A DNA stretch of 64,000 nucleotides from assembly GCA_910575445.1 (NCBI GenBank), contig CAJTFW010000012.1, positions 1-64,000 of the forward strand. The letters are read 5' to 3'. The translations under genes were made by a program, and so were the position numbers. This document shows positions 57,284-64,000 of the stretch, piece by piece. A model generated the notes under the pieces. The model was not told the origin of the DNA. It did no database searches and saw nothing but the letters and a program-made list of their open reading frames with translations. Numbering within the stretch: the stretch's first letter is position 1; each line of letters starts with the position of its first letter. The stretch is from Lachnospiraceae bacterium (GTDB lineage: Bacteria > Bacillota > Clostridia > Lachnospirales > Lachnospiraceae).

Positions 57284-59125
57284 TCATGCTTCAAGAACGC
57301 CCGCATCCTCCACCTCATCAACGGTGTCATTGTCCCTGACTTTTGCCCTGCACAGGTTTTTTACATATTTTTCAATGTCTAAGGCGTTCTTCTCGTCATA
57401 GTCGGACAGGAGCTTGTACTGCTTGTGCTTCGTGATGTCAAACTTATTGGAGAAGAATGGTCTTACCCCTCTAAGCTGCATGATGCACTTGCCCCCGTCC
57501 ATGACCGCAATCTCATCTTGGCTCATAAGCTCTTTCCCGGTCTTTTGGTAGTTCAGACCGTAGGACTGCGACGTACCCCTTGTATCAGAGGTATTATAAA
57601 GGTCTATTGTTTCTTTACCCAAAATTTCCGCCATCTCTTTTAAAGTGGTCTTTTCCTTCCCTCCGAGGAATAAGGTGGTATCACAATTCCCTTCAATCGT
57701 GTCAGCGTTATCCTTATAAATCGCTTTAAGCTGCGACTTTGACTGCAAAATAATGGAAGCTGATATTTCCCGGCTGCGGATTGTAGCGATCAGCTTCTCA
57801 AACTTTGGTATCTGCCCGATGTTCGCAAACTCATCGAGTAAGCAGCGCACATGGACAGGCAGCCTTCCATGATACACATCGTCTGCCCTGTCACAGAGCA
57901 GGTTAAAAAGCTGCGTATACATGATTGATACAATGAAGTTAAATGTATCGTCCGTATCGGAGATAATGACAAACAGCGCTGTCTTTTCATCCCCCAACAT
58001 ATCAAGCCCCAACTCGTCATAGCTTGTCAGGTCACGCAGCTCCTTGATGTCAAAGGGTGCTAAACGTGCGCCACAGCTAATTAAGATACTTTTCGCTGTC
58101 TTGCCCGCCGCCAGTTTGTATTTTTTATACTGCTTGACTGCAAAATGTTCCGGCTCTCTTTCCTCCAGCTCATCGAACATCAAATCGACAGGGTTTTTAA
58201 ATTCCTCGTCATCCTCCCTCGCTTCACTTGCATTTATCATGTCAAGCAGGGTGGTAAAATTCTGTTCTTCCTCCACGCACTCATACCAGATGTAACCGAT
58301 CAGTGCGGTATAGTAGAGCTTTTCGGCTTTCACCCAGAAATCCTCGCCGGATTGCTGCCCCTCCCCTTTGGTGTTTAAAATGATTGTGTTTACAAGTTTC
58401 AGAATGTCCTTCTCGCTCCGGATATAAACGAGAGGATTGTAGTGCATGGACTTCTTGAAGTTAATGGTATTCAGCACTTTTACCCGGTAATTGTTCTTTA
58501 AGAGCATTTTTCCGCACTCGACTAACACAGTGCCTTTCGGATCAGTAACAACATAGCTTGAGTGCATCTGCATCAGGTTTGGCTTAACGAAAAATCTTGT
58601 CTTGCCGGAACCGGAGCCGCCAATGACGAGAATATTCTTATTCCTCGCATACTTCGGCTGTCTTGGTCTGCCTGACATCATCAGCCTTTCCGTTTCGGTA
58701 AGCAGCACATTGTTCTCAAAGACCGGATCGACATAAGGCTCAATATCCTTTGCGTTTCCCCACCTTGCAGAACCGTATTCCATTCCATGCCGGAATTTCT
58801 TGGCGTTTTTGGCTTTGAAATACACAACAAGACGGAGCGCAACGCCGCACCCTGCTCCTATCAGCAAATCTTTTGGGTAAAAACTCGGTAACGGGTTAGA
58901 AAATAAGTCCTCCATTCCCGCCATGACCGCCATCATCTTTGCGGAAGCGTCCTGCCCCGGCGATACCCGCCACAGCCACGCTATTTTGTCGCAGAAATAC
59001 CCGGCAAGCACATAAGGCAGGTTCATAAGGAGAAGTTTCTTTTTATCCACATTCCCCGTCTTTGCCTTGAGCTTTTCGGGAATGGATTTTAGGTCTTTGG
59101 CAATGCCTTCTACGATTTTACTCAT
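57284..59125 (-). CDS. virD4: type IV coupling protein VirD4/TraG
   Basis: 613 residues. Two N-terminal membrane segments (LLLMNLPYVLAGYF region; LIGAGCGVALRLVVYF) precede the Walker A VIGGSGSGKTRFFVKPNL (about 170). Walker B is seen in VHVRCLLDEFANIGQIPKF, and SKSQLKAIYKDNADTIEGNCDT follows, as in TraG/VirD4. It recruits the relaxase-DNA complex to the channel. It overlaps pcfB by four bases, and PcfB-like proteins act with this ATPase. Confidence 0.94.
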   Translation of the reverse strand: MSKIVEGIAKDLKSIPEKLKAKTGNVDKKKLLLMNLPYVLAGYFCDKIAWLWRVSPGQDASAKMMAVMAGMEDLFSNPLPSFYPKDLLIGAGCGVALRLVVYFKAKNAKKFRHGMEYGSARWGNAKDIEPYVDPVFENNVLLTETERLMMSGRPRQPKYARNKNILVIGGSGSGKTRFFVKPNLMQMHSSYVVTDPKGTVLVECGKMLLKNNYRVKVLNTINFKKSMHYNPLVYIRSEKDILKLVNTIILNTKGEGQQSGEDFWVKAEKLYYTALIGYIWYECVEEEQNFTTLLDMINASEAREDDEEFKNPVDLMFDELEEREPEHFAVKQYKKYKLAAGKTAKSILISCGARLAPFDIKELRDLTSYDELGLDMLGDEKTALFVIISDTDDTFNFIVSIMYTQLFNLLCDRADDVYHGRLPVHVRCLLDEFANIGQIPKFEKLIATIRSREISASIILQSKSQLKAIYKDNADTIEGNCDTTLFLGGKEKTTLKEMAEILGKETIDLYNTSDTRGTSQSYGLNYQKTGKELMSQDEIAVMDGGKCIMQLRGVRPFFSNKFDITKHKQYKLLSDYDEKNALDIEKYVKNLCRAKVRDNDTVDEVEDAGVLEA

Positions 59126-59598
59126 AATGACTGCCCCCTGTCCTTCTGGTGTTCCCTTGCCCGCTCCCGGTTTTTGTCCTTCCCCAACTGCTCCCGGAAC
59201 TCCGCCAGCTTCTCCTTTACGGAGATGCGGTCATGCTTTTTCTCATTAACTTTTACAAATTCCTTAAATGCCTGCGTAATCACGTCGGCATCCTTGCCCT
59301 TGAAAAACACCATGTACTTCGGCGGTGCAACTGTCTTATCTTTCTTCACAGCAAAATCTACGTTGTATTTTTTTGCCACTTTCTCAAAAGACTTGATGTT
59401 GTTATCCGTCACCTCAATGCTCGAAGCACCCATACCCTGACCGACCAGATCTTTCACTGACATTTTCCCATGCGATGCCTGTTTTCCCTGTTTCCGGTGT
59501 TCCAGATACATCTTCATTGCCTTTTTCAGCACATCGGTAGTCAGCCGGGAAGATTTAAACACAAGGGCAATCGTTTTTTGTGTCACTTCCTCCTGCAT
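59122..59598 (-). CDS. pcfB: PcfB-family coupling accessory protein (DUF3801)
   Basis: 158 residues. The DUF3801 pattern is visible: ALVFKSSRLTTDVLKKAMKMYL, GKMSVKDLVGQG, KYNVDFAVKKDK, YMVFFKGKDADVITQAFKEF. The C-terminus carries [16 protein letters not shown], also found on the polyvalent proteins. In the enterococcal pCF10 system PcfB helps the VirD4-like PcfC dock the relaxosome. Four-base overlap with virD4 supports joint action. Confidence 0.9.
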   Translation of the reverse strand: MQEEVTQKTIALVFKSSRLTTDVLKKAMKMYLEHRKQGKQASHGKMSVKDLVGQGMGASSIEVTDNNIKSFEKVAKKYNVDFAVKKDKTVAPPKYMVFFKGKDADVITQAFKEFVKVNEKKHDRISVKEKLAEFREQLGKDKNRERAREHQKDRGQSL

Positions 59599-59687
59599 GG
59601 TTTTCCTCCTTCTTCTTTATTGCTGTACCCCCGTCAGGGTGGGACGTACAGCCTGTATAGCAGATATTTCATAAGCTCTCCTTTCCT

Positions 59688-59710
59688 CTTCTGTACTTTT
59701 TGTCCAAAAG
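59688..59710 (-). repeat. 23-bp near-palindrome, copy 4
   Basis: CTTTTGGAC-AAAAA-GTACAGAAG on the minus strand, with one mismatch to the other copies. It lies in the gap just upstream of pcfB, close to a terminator. Confidence 0.7.
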
Positions 59711-59727
59711 TTCCACAAATACAAAAA

Positions 59728-59766
59728 GGGCAGCTACAAACCGCTGTTTACGGTCTATAACTGCCC
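59728..59766 (-). terminator. terminator after the PIN-domain cargo gene
   Basis: On the minus strand GGGCAGTTATAGACCG pairs with GCGGTTTGTAGCTGCCC and is followed by TTTTTGTA. It begins 20 bases after the PIN gene stop. Confidence 0.75.
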
Positions 59767-59785
59767 TAACGCTGTAAATATTTTC

Positions 59786-61105
59786 CTAAACATCATAATT
59801 TTCTTCACAATCAACGCAATACGTTCCTGAATTACCCATACGCTCATATGGATTTTTAAATCCACACATTGGACAAATGAACCCTTTATCATTTGTTACT
59901 GCACAACTATCACATATTGGTTCCCCATTATAATCATGAAAATTTCCAGAATCATTAAAACCTAAGATTTTACCACATTCGCTGCATTTAATTACATTAT
60001 TCTCAAACCACTTTTTATCTTTTTCTTCCATCACGCTTTTTTGATCAATACAATCAAACAATGTATCATTCTCTGACAAGTCAATCATTATGTCATACAT
60101 ATTCTCATTAACACTATCAAATGTCAATTCAAACTTTTCTTTATTTTGCTTACAATCAAAATCTAATATTATCTCATGTTCAAATCGATGAACTTCCTTT
60201 GACTCTATATAACTTTTAATAACATATTCTTTATTTTGCTTATCATAATAAGAGTTTTCTAAATCTAAATATTTACATTTTATTTTCACATAAAAATATA
60301 CTGTTAAAAATGCATTGGCATATTTATCGCTTTTTGCCTCAGCATAATTAAATTCATATGTTATATCATCTACCTCAATATCTCTTATTTCAAATTCCTC
60401 TCGCTCATCAAAATAATATTGAATACTTTGAACCAGTCCATCTAATTCATCTAAGATTTTTTCATATTCCAAATCATCTTCAAAATATTCTTCAAATACT
60501 TCTTGAATATTGTCATTTCTCTGTTGATACTGAAGAAAATCAACAAGTTTTTCAAATAATACGAAATTGCTATTATCCAAAAATGCTTGTCTAAACCCTT
60601 TATCTGATGAAACAATTATTATTTTTTCACCTAATTCACACTGATATTTTTTTAATGCTTTTATCATAATTGCATCTTTAAACTCATTGGGTTTTTGTTC
60701 TTCAAACGGTGCCTTTTTATCAAAATAATCTTGCATTACTTCTTCAATATCAATATCTTGTAATGAAAAAATAACAGCATTATTCTCTTGTAGATAGTCA
60801 CGAAATTTTTTAAGAACATACTCAACGGAACTTTCTTCATCCATTATTCTCAATTTATCTTTATATAAATCTTCATTTCTCAAAGCAGCAAATTCAATCA
60901 TTTTCAAAACTTTATTTAATTCTTTGACTGCTTTTCTCAAGTCATTTTTTATATGTTTTTCTACTTCTCCCATGCATGTACTACAACACAATAATACAAG
61001 TGCATCTTCCGTAATCAATTCCGAGAGTTTTTTCATATGTGGACTTTCAAAAGAATATCTTGCATTTATGTATATATTTGTGTCTAAAAAAATATATCTT
61101 TCCAT
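59786..61105 (-). CDS. PIN-domain protein with C-terminal zinc ribbons (cargo)
   Basis: 439 residues. The N-terminal PIN nuclease domain (DUF4935/PIN_4-like) shows YIFLDTNIY (Asp 8), NEFKDAIMIKAL (acidic, near 142) and IIVSSDKGFRQAF (near 167), the usual acid triad. A beta-rich middle follows. The C-terminus has paired CxxC motifs (CSECGKI, CDSCA, CPMCGF, CVDCEE) that should bind zinc. ATG 61105 is preferred to 61144 because GGAG lies before it. AT-rich and flanked by two terminators, it is likely acquired cargo, perhaps an RNA-targeting defence protein. Confidence 0.75.
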   Translation of the reverse strand: MERYIFLDTNIYINARYSFESPHMKKLSELITEDALVLLCCSTCMGEVEKHIKNDLRKAVKELNKVLKMIEFAALRNEDLYKDKLRIMDEESSVEYVLKKFRDYLQENNAVIFSLQDIDIEEVMQDYFDKKAPFEEQKPNEFKDAIMIKALKKYQCELGEKIIIVSSDKGFRQAFLDNSNFVLFEKLVDFLQYQQRNDNIQEVFEEYFEDDLEYEKILDELDGLVQSIQYYFDEREEFEIRDIEVDDITYEFNYAEAKSDKYANAFLTVYFYVKIKCKYLDLENSYYDKQNKEYVIKSYIESKEVHRFEHEIILDFDCKQNKEKFELTFDSVNENMYDIMIDLSENDTLFDCIDQKSVMEEKDKKWFENNVIKCSECGKILGFNDSGNFHDYNGEPICDSCAVTNDKGFICPMCGFKNPYERMGNSGTYCVDCEENYDV

Positions 61106-61186
61106 AGTACTTCTCCAATACTTCTTTATAAAATATAATGACATTTTACCATATTTTTCTTTAATATTCTACCAATTCCACGAAAA

Positions 61187-61221
61187 AGGCAGTTGCAAAC
61201 TTTTATAGCCTGTAACTGCCT
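61187..61221 (-). terminator. terminator upstream of the PIN-domain gene
   Basis: On the minus strand AAGGCAGTTACAGG pairs with TTTGCAACTGCC and is followed by TTTTTCGTGG. It ends the transcript coming from repA and its neighbours before the cargo gene. Confidence 0.75.
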
Positions 61222-61254
61222 TACACTATTTGCATTTATTCAATTCTTATGATA

Positions 61255-61566
61255 TTACTCACACAACACAAGGAAGTACTCCTTTTTCTTCAATATTTCC
61301 TCCTGCCTGTCTTTGGAAAGCGTCTGGAATATCTCGTCATAATCCAGCTCCGCAAGCGGCGTTCCCAACACAGGCGTTAATACTTCATGCTCATACCATA
61401 TCCGCCACAGTTCCTCAAACAGTTCCATACTGTCCGAAAAAGCCATCGCAGAATCAAAGCCTTCTCCCTCACTGAACCATTGCAGACGTACAAACCCGAA
61501 CCGCCCGGCATCCGCTACCTTCCGGCATCCTGCCCGCTGTTCTTCCGTAATATATTTTTCTGCCAT
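61255..61566 (-). CDS. conserved ICE protein of unknown function (103 aa)
   Basis: 103 residues, starting MAEKYITEEQRAGCRKVAD. The middle is rich in aromatic and acidic residues (ELFEELWRIWYEHEVLTP). ATG 61566 has AGGAGGAGCA in front and is preferred over the extension to 61605, which would run through the 23-bp near-palindrome. No domain recognised. It lies between repA-linked genes and the cargo spot. Confidence 0.65.
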   Translation of the reverse strand: MAEKYITEEQRAGCRKVADAGRFGFVRLQWFSEGEGFDSAMAFSDSMELFEELWRIWYEHEVLTPVLGTPLAELDYDEIFQTLSKDRQEEILKKKEYFLVLCE

Positions 61567-61585
61567 AGATGCTCCTCCTAATCCA

Positions 61586-61608
61586 CTTCTGGACAAAAAG
61601 TCCAAAAG
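61586..61608 (+). repeat. 23-bp near-palindrome, copy 5 (opposite orientation)
   Basis: CTTCTGGAC-AAAAA-GTCCAAAAG on the plus strand, directly upstream of the 103-residue gene. It is identical to the minus-strand form of copy 1 but flipped. It lies about 20 bases before the ATG, in the leader of that gene. Confidence 0.75.
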
Positions 61609-61617
61609 TTATCTATT

Positions 61618-62271
61618 CTATTTTAAACAGTAAATCGTGCAGAGGTCAGCATATAGCATACCCTCCCCGCAATTTATCGTGTCAAACAAAAGGCACTGGA
61701 ACAGTACATCACGCACTCCCTCCAGACTGGCAATACCCCGTTCTTTTTCTGAAAAGCCTGTGCTTGGAATATCCATATCCTCCGGCACTGCCCGCCTTGC
61801 CGAAATACAGTGCGTATAAAGTCCGAGGATATATTTATCTGACATAGGCAAAGCAAATGTTTCCTGCCCGTCATACGTTACCCGGTACTTTTCCTGTTCC
61901 CCTTCCGGTAGCTCAAAACAGCACCGCACTGTTTCCAGATAAGTATGCCCGTCAAAATCCGGCTTTATTTTCTTCCCATACCTGCGGATTGCGGAAAATA
62001 TGTTATTCCGGTCAATGAAAGAGCGGGTACGCTTGAAAGCTGCTTTTCTGCCTTTCATGTCCATGTAAACATTATTCCCCGTCCCTTTCCCGCCAAACCT
62101 GCCATAATCGCCTGTCCGTAACAGGTAGGACAGCACCTCTAACAGCTTTTCCCTTGATGCAATCTCCTGATAAGGGGAATCACTGAAATCTATCTTCACA
62201 AACCTTAACGGGCAGCTTCCCTTTGCTATCTCCCGTTCCATTGCCCGGTCAATATCCCTCATGGATTCCAT
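61618..62271 (-). CDS. conserved ICE protein of unknown function (217 aa)
   Basis: 217 residues, soluble, starting MESMRDIDRAMEREIAKGSC. Notable parts are a basic segment (MKGRKAAFKRTRSFIDRNNIFSAIRRYGKK) and a beta-rich end. No domain recognised. It abuts repA with no gap, so the two are co-translated, suggesting a link with element replication. Confidence 0.65.
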   Translation of the reverse strand: MESMRDIDRAMEREIAKGSCPLRFVKIDFSDSPYQEIASREKLLEVLSYLLRTGDYGRFGGKGTGNNVYMDMKGRKAAFKRTRSFIDRNNIFSAIRRYGKKIKPDFDGHTYLETVRCCFELPEGEQEKYRVTYDGQETFALPMSDKYILGLYTHCISARRAVPEDMDIPSTGFSEKERGIASLEGVRDVLFQCLLFDTINCGEGMLYADLCTIYCLK

Positions 62272-63423
62272 TTATCCATCTCCTTCCGCTTTAGACTGGA
62301 ACATTCCTTTTTCTTCCCACCCGCCGCCATACATATCATGCTGTACCAACTGCTGGTAATAGTGGTTCATGGTATTGGGCGCATTGTAGAGTGCAGTCAC
62401 CATGTATGCTCTGATATTGGTTATCTTGGTTGTGGTTTCCTTCATGCAACCAATGACATACTCCAAATGGGAGCTGTTCAGCTTTAAAAACTTTGATTTC
62501 ACAAGCTCATAAGGGTAATCTTCCCCGTTGACCTTTATCGTCCTGCGCTTCACGCACACAATCTCGCAGATCACCTCATAGAGTTCCTCATACAGCCCCC
62601 TTTCGCTCCAGTCACCGTATTTCATGTGATGCTCATACTCAATATTTTCCTTGATGATTTCCATGTAGGCAGTAGCATCATCCATCGCATCAATCATATC
62701 ATCATCCGCCTTGCCCTGCTTGGCTTTTTCTATCTCCTGATTAGATTGATTGATAGAATTGTTATAACTCATATCAGTATAATTAGTATTGTTATAATTA
62801 GGGTTCGATTCCCGAACTTCCGCAAGTTCGGTTTCCGAACCTCTTGAAGTTTGATTTCCGAACTCCTGCAAGTTCGGTTTCCGAATCTCTTGAAGTTCGA
62901 TTTCCGAACTTCTTGAAGTTTGATTATCGAACCTCTTGAAGTTCGGTTTCCGAACTTCTGCGGAACTGTCAGCATTATCCGGCTTTTCCGGCTCTCTGCC
63001 CGGCTCTTTTGCGGCATCCAGTGTTGCGAAATTCTTCACATAGATAATGTCCGGCTTGCCTAATCCCTGCCTTTTCTTCTCGATCAGACCAATTCCTTTT
63101 TTGCTGTCAAGCTCCGCAATCACCTTTGCACATTTTTCCCTTGCGCATCCCAAATCCTCCATTATGTTGTCCAGTGTGTAATGGATATACACCCGGTTTT
63201 CTTCATCAAGCCAGCCATTCTTGATTGATAATGCCAGCCTATCAAGCATCAGACCATAAAGGAGCTTTGCATCGCTGGACAACTCTTTAAACCTTGCGTC
63301 TTTTATCAGCAGTCTTGGAACTCTGTAAAAGGAAAACTGTTCCGCTTCGATGCCATAATAATAGTCAAATTTTATCGTGCCATCCACGCTGATGCACCTC
63401 CCCTCTATTGTTTTTTCTTCCAT
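62272..63423 (-). CDS. repA: RepA_N-type replication initiator
   Basis: 383 residues. The N-terminal RepA_N domain (about 20-130) shows FYRVPRLLIKDARFKELSSDAKLLYGLMLDRLALS and VYIHYTLDNIMEDLGCAREKCAKVIAEL, the winged-helix pattern of RepA_N/DnaD-like initiators. A low-complexity linker (about 155-240) and a C-terminal helical domain follow. The linker is encoded by seven 23-bp DNA repeats. RepA_N replicons often carry the origin inside the rep gene. It overlaps the parB-like gene upstream by 19 bases. It probably supports replication of the excised circular ICE. Confidence 0.85.
   Translation of the reverse strand: MEEKTIEGRCISVDGTIKFDYYYGIEAEQFSFYRVPRLLIKDARFKELSSDAKLLYGLMLDRLALSIKNGWLDEENRVYIHYTLDNIMEDLGCAREKCAKVIAELDSKKGIGLIEKKRQGLGKPDIIYVKNFATLDAAKEPGREPEKPDNADSSAEVRKPNFKRFDNQTSRSSEIELQEIRKPNLQEFGNQTSRGSETELAEVRESNPNYNNTNYTDMSYNNSINQSNQEIEKAKQGKADDDMIDAMDDATAYMEIIKENIEYEHHMKYGDWSERGLYEELYEVICEIVCVKRRTIKVNGEDYPYELVKSKFLKLNSSHLEYVIGCMKETTTKITNIRAYMVTALYNAPNTMNHYYQQLVQHDMYGGGWEEKGMFQSKAEGDG
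62750..62973. repeat. intragenic iterons with AT-rich flank: candidate replication origin
   Basis: CGAAY begins at 62813, 62836, 62859, 62882, 62905, 62928 and 62951, seven units at an exact 23-base period. Each has an inner dyad of the type GAACTTC-TT-GAAGTTC. The period is not a multiple of three, so the protein repeats only every 23 residues (69 bases). A very AT-rich stretch (about 62750-62805, TTATAACTCATATCAG, ATTGTTATAATTAG) lies on one side. Exact spacing of two helical turns plus an AT-rich side is the layout of an iteron origin. Confidence 0.75.
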
Positions 63424-64000
63424 TCATCCAATAGCTGAATGATGATGCCCTCTATTTCCTCACTGCTGTAATCCTCCGCAAAATATTCGCTGATTTTATC
63501 CGCTTTCAGTGTCACCTTGCGTTCCTTCGGCTTTTCCTCTGTCAGTATCAGGCGCACCATTGCAAGGGTAAGCTCCCCGGTCTTGCCATATTCCTTGATT
63601 TTTGCCGACTGTACCATGCTGATAGTGCAGCCTTTTTCCTCTATGACAGCCTGTACCCATTGCTGCGCTTCCTCCGTCAGAAAAGAAATATCCACCCCCT
63701 GTGAAAAGCCGAGTTTTTTACTGTCTACCATAGCGAGAAGTTCTTCCGACAGCCGGGAAAGCCAGATATACCGCTGAACCTTTTTTGCATTTTCCCCGGC
63801 AGCTTCCCCGACTTCATCAAGGGTGTTTTTCCCTGACTTTTTCCCCTGATGCTTCATCGCTTCGTACTTCATCTTATAGGCTCTTGCCTTTTCGCTTGGT
63901 AAGATGTCCTCCCTCTGAATGTTGGAATCCACCATGATAATCGTCGCTTCATCATCGGTATAATTACGAACAATCACAGGCATTTCCGTCTTTCCGGCAA
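63405..64000 (-). CDS. parB: ParB-like partition protein (5' end beyond the window)
   Basis: The frame remains open to the window edge; AGKTE precedes the MPVIVRNYTDD methionine, so the real start lies further right. Visible parts are the end of the ParB nuclease-like domain (PVIVRNYTDDEATIIMVDSNIQRE, DILPSEKARAYKMK), the KorB-like helix-turn-helix (DEVGEAAGENAKKVQRYIWLSRL) and a helical tail. It probably segregates or stabilises the element with a ParA encoded upstream. It overlaps repA by 19 bases. Confidence 0.85.
   Translation of the reverse strand, partial: AGKTEMPVIVRNYTDDEATIIMVDSNIQREDILPSEKARAYKMKYEAMKHQGKKSGKNTLDEVGEAAGENAKKVQRYIWLSRLSEELLAMVDSKKLGFSQGVDISFLTEEAQQWVQAVIEEKGCTISMVQSAKIKEYGKTGELTLAMVRLILTEEKPKERKVTLKADKISEYFAEDYSSEEIEGIIIQLLDEWKKKQ

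Noticed and set aside
62803-62973. Tandem 23-bp repeats as a CRISPR array
   Set aside because: Units are contiguous with no spacers, lie inside a rep gene and have inner dyads; iterons fit, CRISPR does not.
1-64000. tRNA or rRNA genes as ICE attachment sites
   Set aside because: I found no tRNA-like cloverleaf or rRNA sequence in the window on either strand by reading.

Overview
The window looks like the chromosome of a low-to-medium-GC Gram-positive gut anaerobe (Clostridia, most likely Lachnospiraceae). The evidence is a Firmicutes-type pst/pho operon, strong AGGAGG ribosome binding sites, and a large Tn1549-like integrative and conjugative element (ICE) of the kind found in those hosts. 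The genus cannot be fixed from sequence alone.

Layout. Bases 1-430 hold the tail of an IS3-family transposase that has cut into a mobC gene, followed by a dead mobA start. Bases 835-7161 (minus strand) carry an intact phosphate operon, pstS-pstC-pstA-pstB-phoU-phoB-phoR, with Pho-box-like hexamers upstream. Bases 7290-9050 hold a large palindromic element and a complete IS1182-family insertion sequence. Bases 9137-12582 carry two adjacent serine recombinases with a 66-residue protein between them, possibly the remains of a second integrative element.

The ICE appears to start near 12.6-12.9 kb with a tyrosine integrase and extends past the right edge of the window (over 51 kb). Its left part (12.9-16.6 kb) is integration and regulation: integrase, a ribbon-helix-helix repressor with its own promoter and operator, a DUF6462/excisionase-like protein, an HTH_16 protein, a sigma-like factor and an XRE repressor. 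The accessory part (16.7-23.8 kb) holds a tet(M)-class ribosomal protection gene of unusual sequence with a classical attenuator leader, a P-loop kinase, two acetyltransferases and an NTF2-like protein. A broken tet 3' end plus HTH gene lies in inverted orientation on the other side of the kinase, so the intact tet gene and kinase sit between inverted near-copies. A mobilisation module (oriT-like repeats, mobC, mobA relaxase) follows at 23.9-25.8 kb.

From 26.5 kb to the end everything is on the minus strand, read right to left. Order: parB-like gene (cut by the window edge), repA with an intragenic iteron array, two unknown genes, a PIN-domain cargo gene, pcfB, virD4 coupling protein, Maff2 protein, VirB6/TrbL, PrgI, VirB4, a bifunctional M23 + NlpC/P60 wall hydrolase, DUF4315, a CD1107-type surface protein, topoisomerase III, an HTH protein, a two-gene nuclease cargo cassette, a 3034-residue polyvalent methylase/helicase, a two-gene methyltransferase/membrane-protein cargo, a coiled-coil protein, and a 1523-residue ArdC/metallopeptidase/nucleotidyltransferase polyvalent protein.

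Most interesting points: (1) three AT-rich cargo spots inserted into the transfer operon, each bracketed by intrinsic terminators, one of them a promoter-equipped PD-(D/E)XK + HNH nuclease pair that is a good candidate for an undescribed defence system; (2) a shared C-terminal R-[IV]-S-[IV]-K-[ED]-K-L motif on four ICE proteins; (3) seven exact 23-bp iterons inside repA; (4) five copies of a 23-bp near-palindrome scattered through the transfer region, in genes and between them; (5) a covarying 150-bp palindromic element present in three copies.
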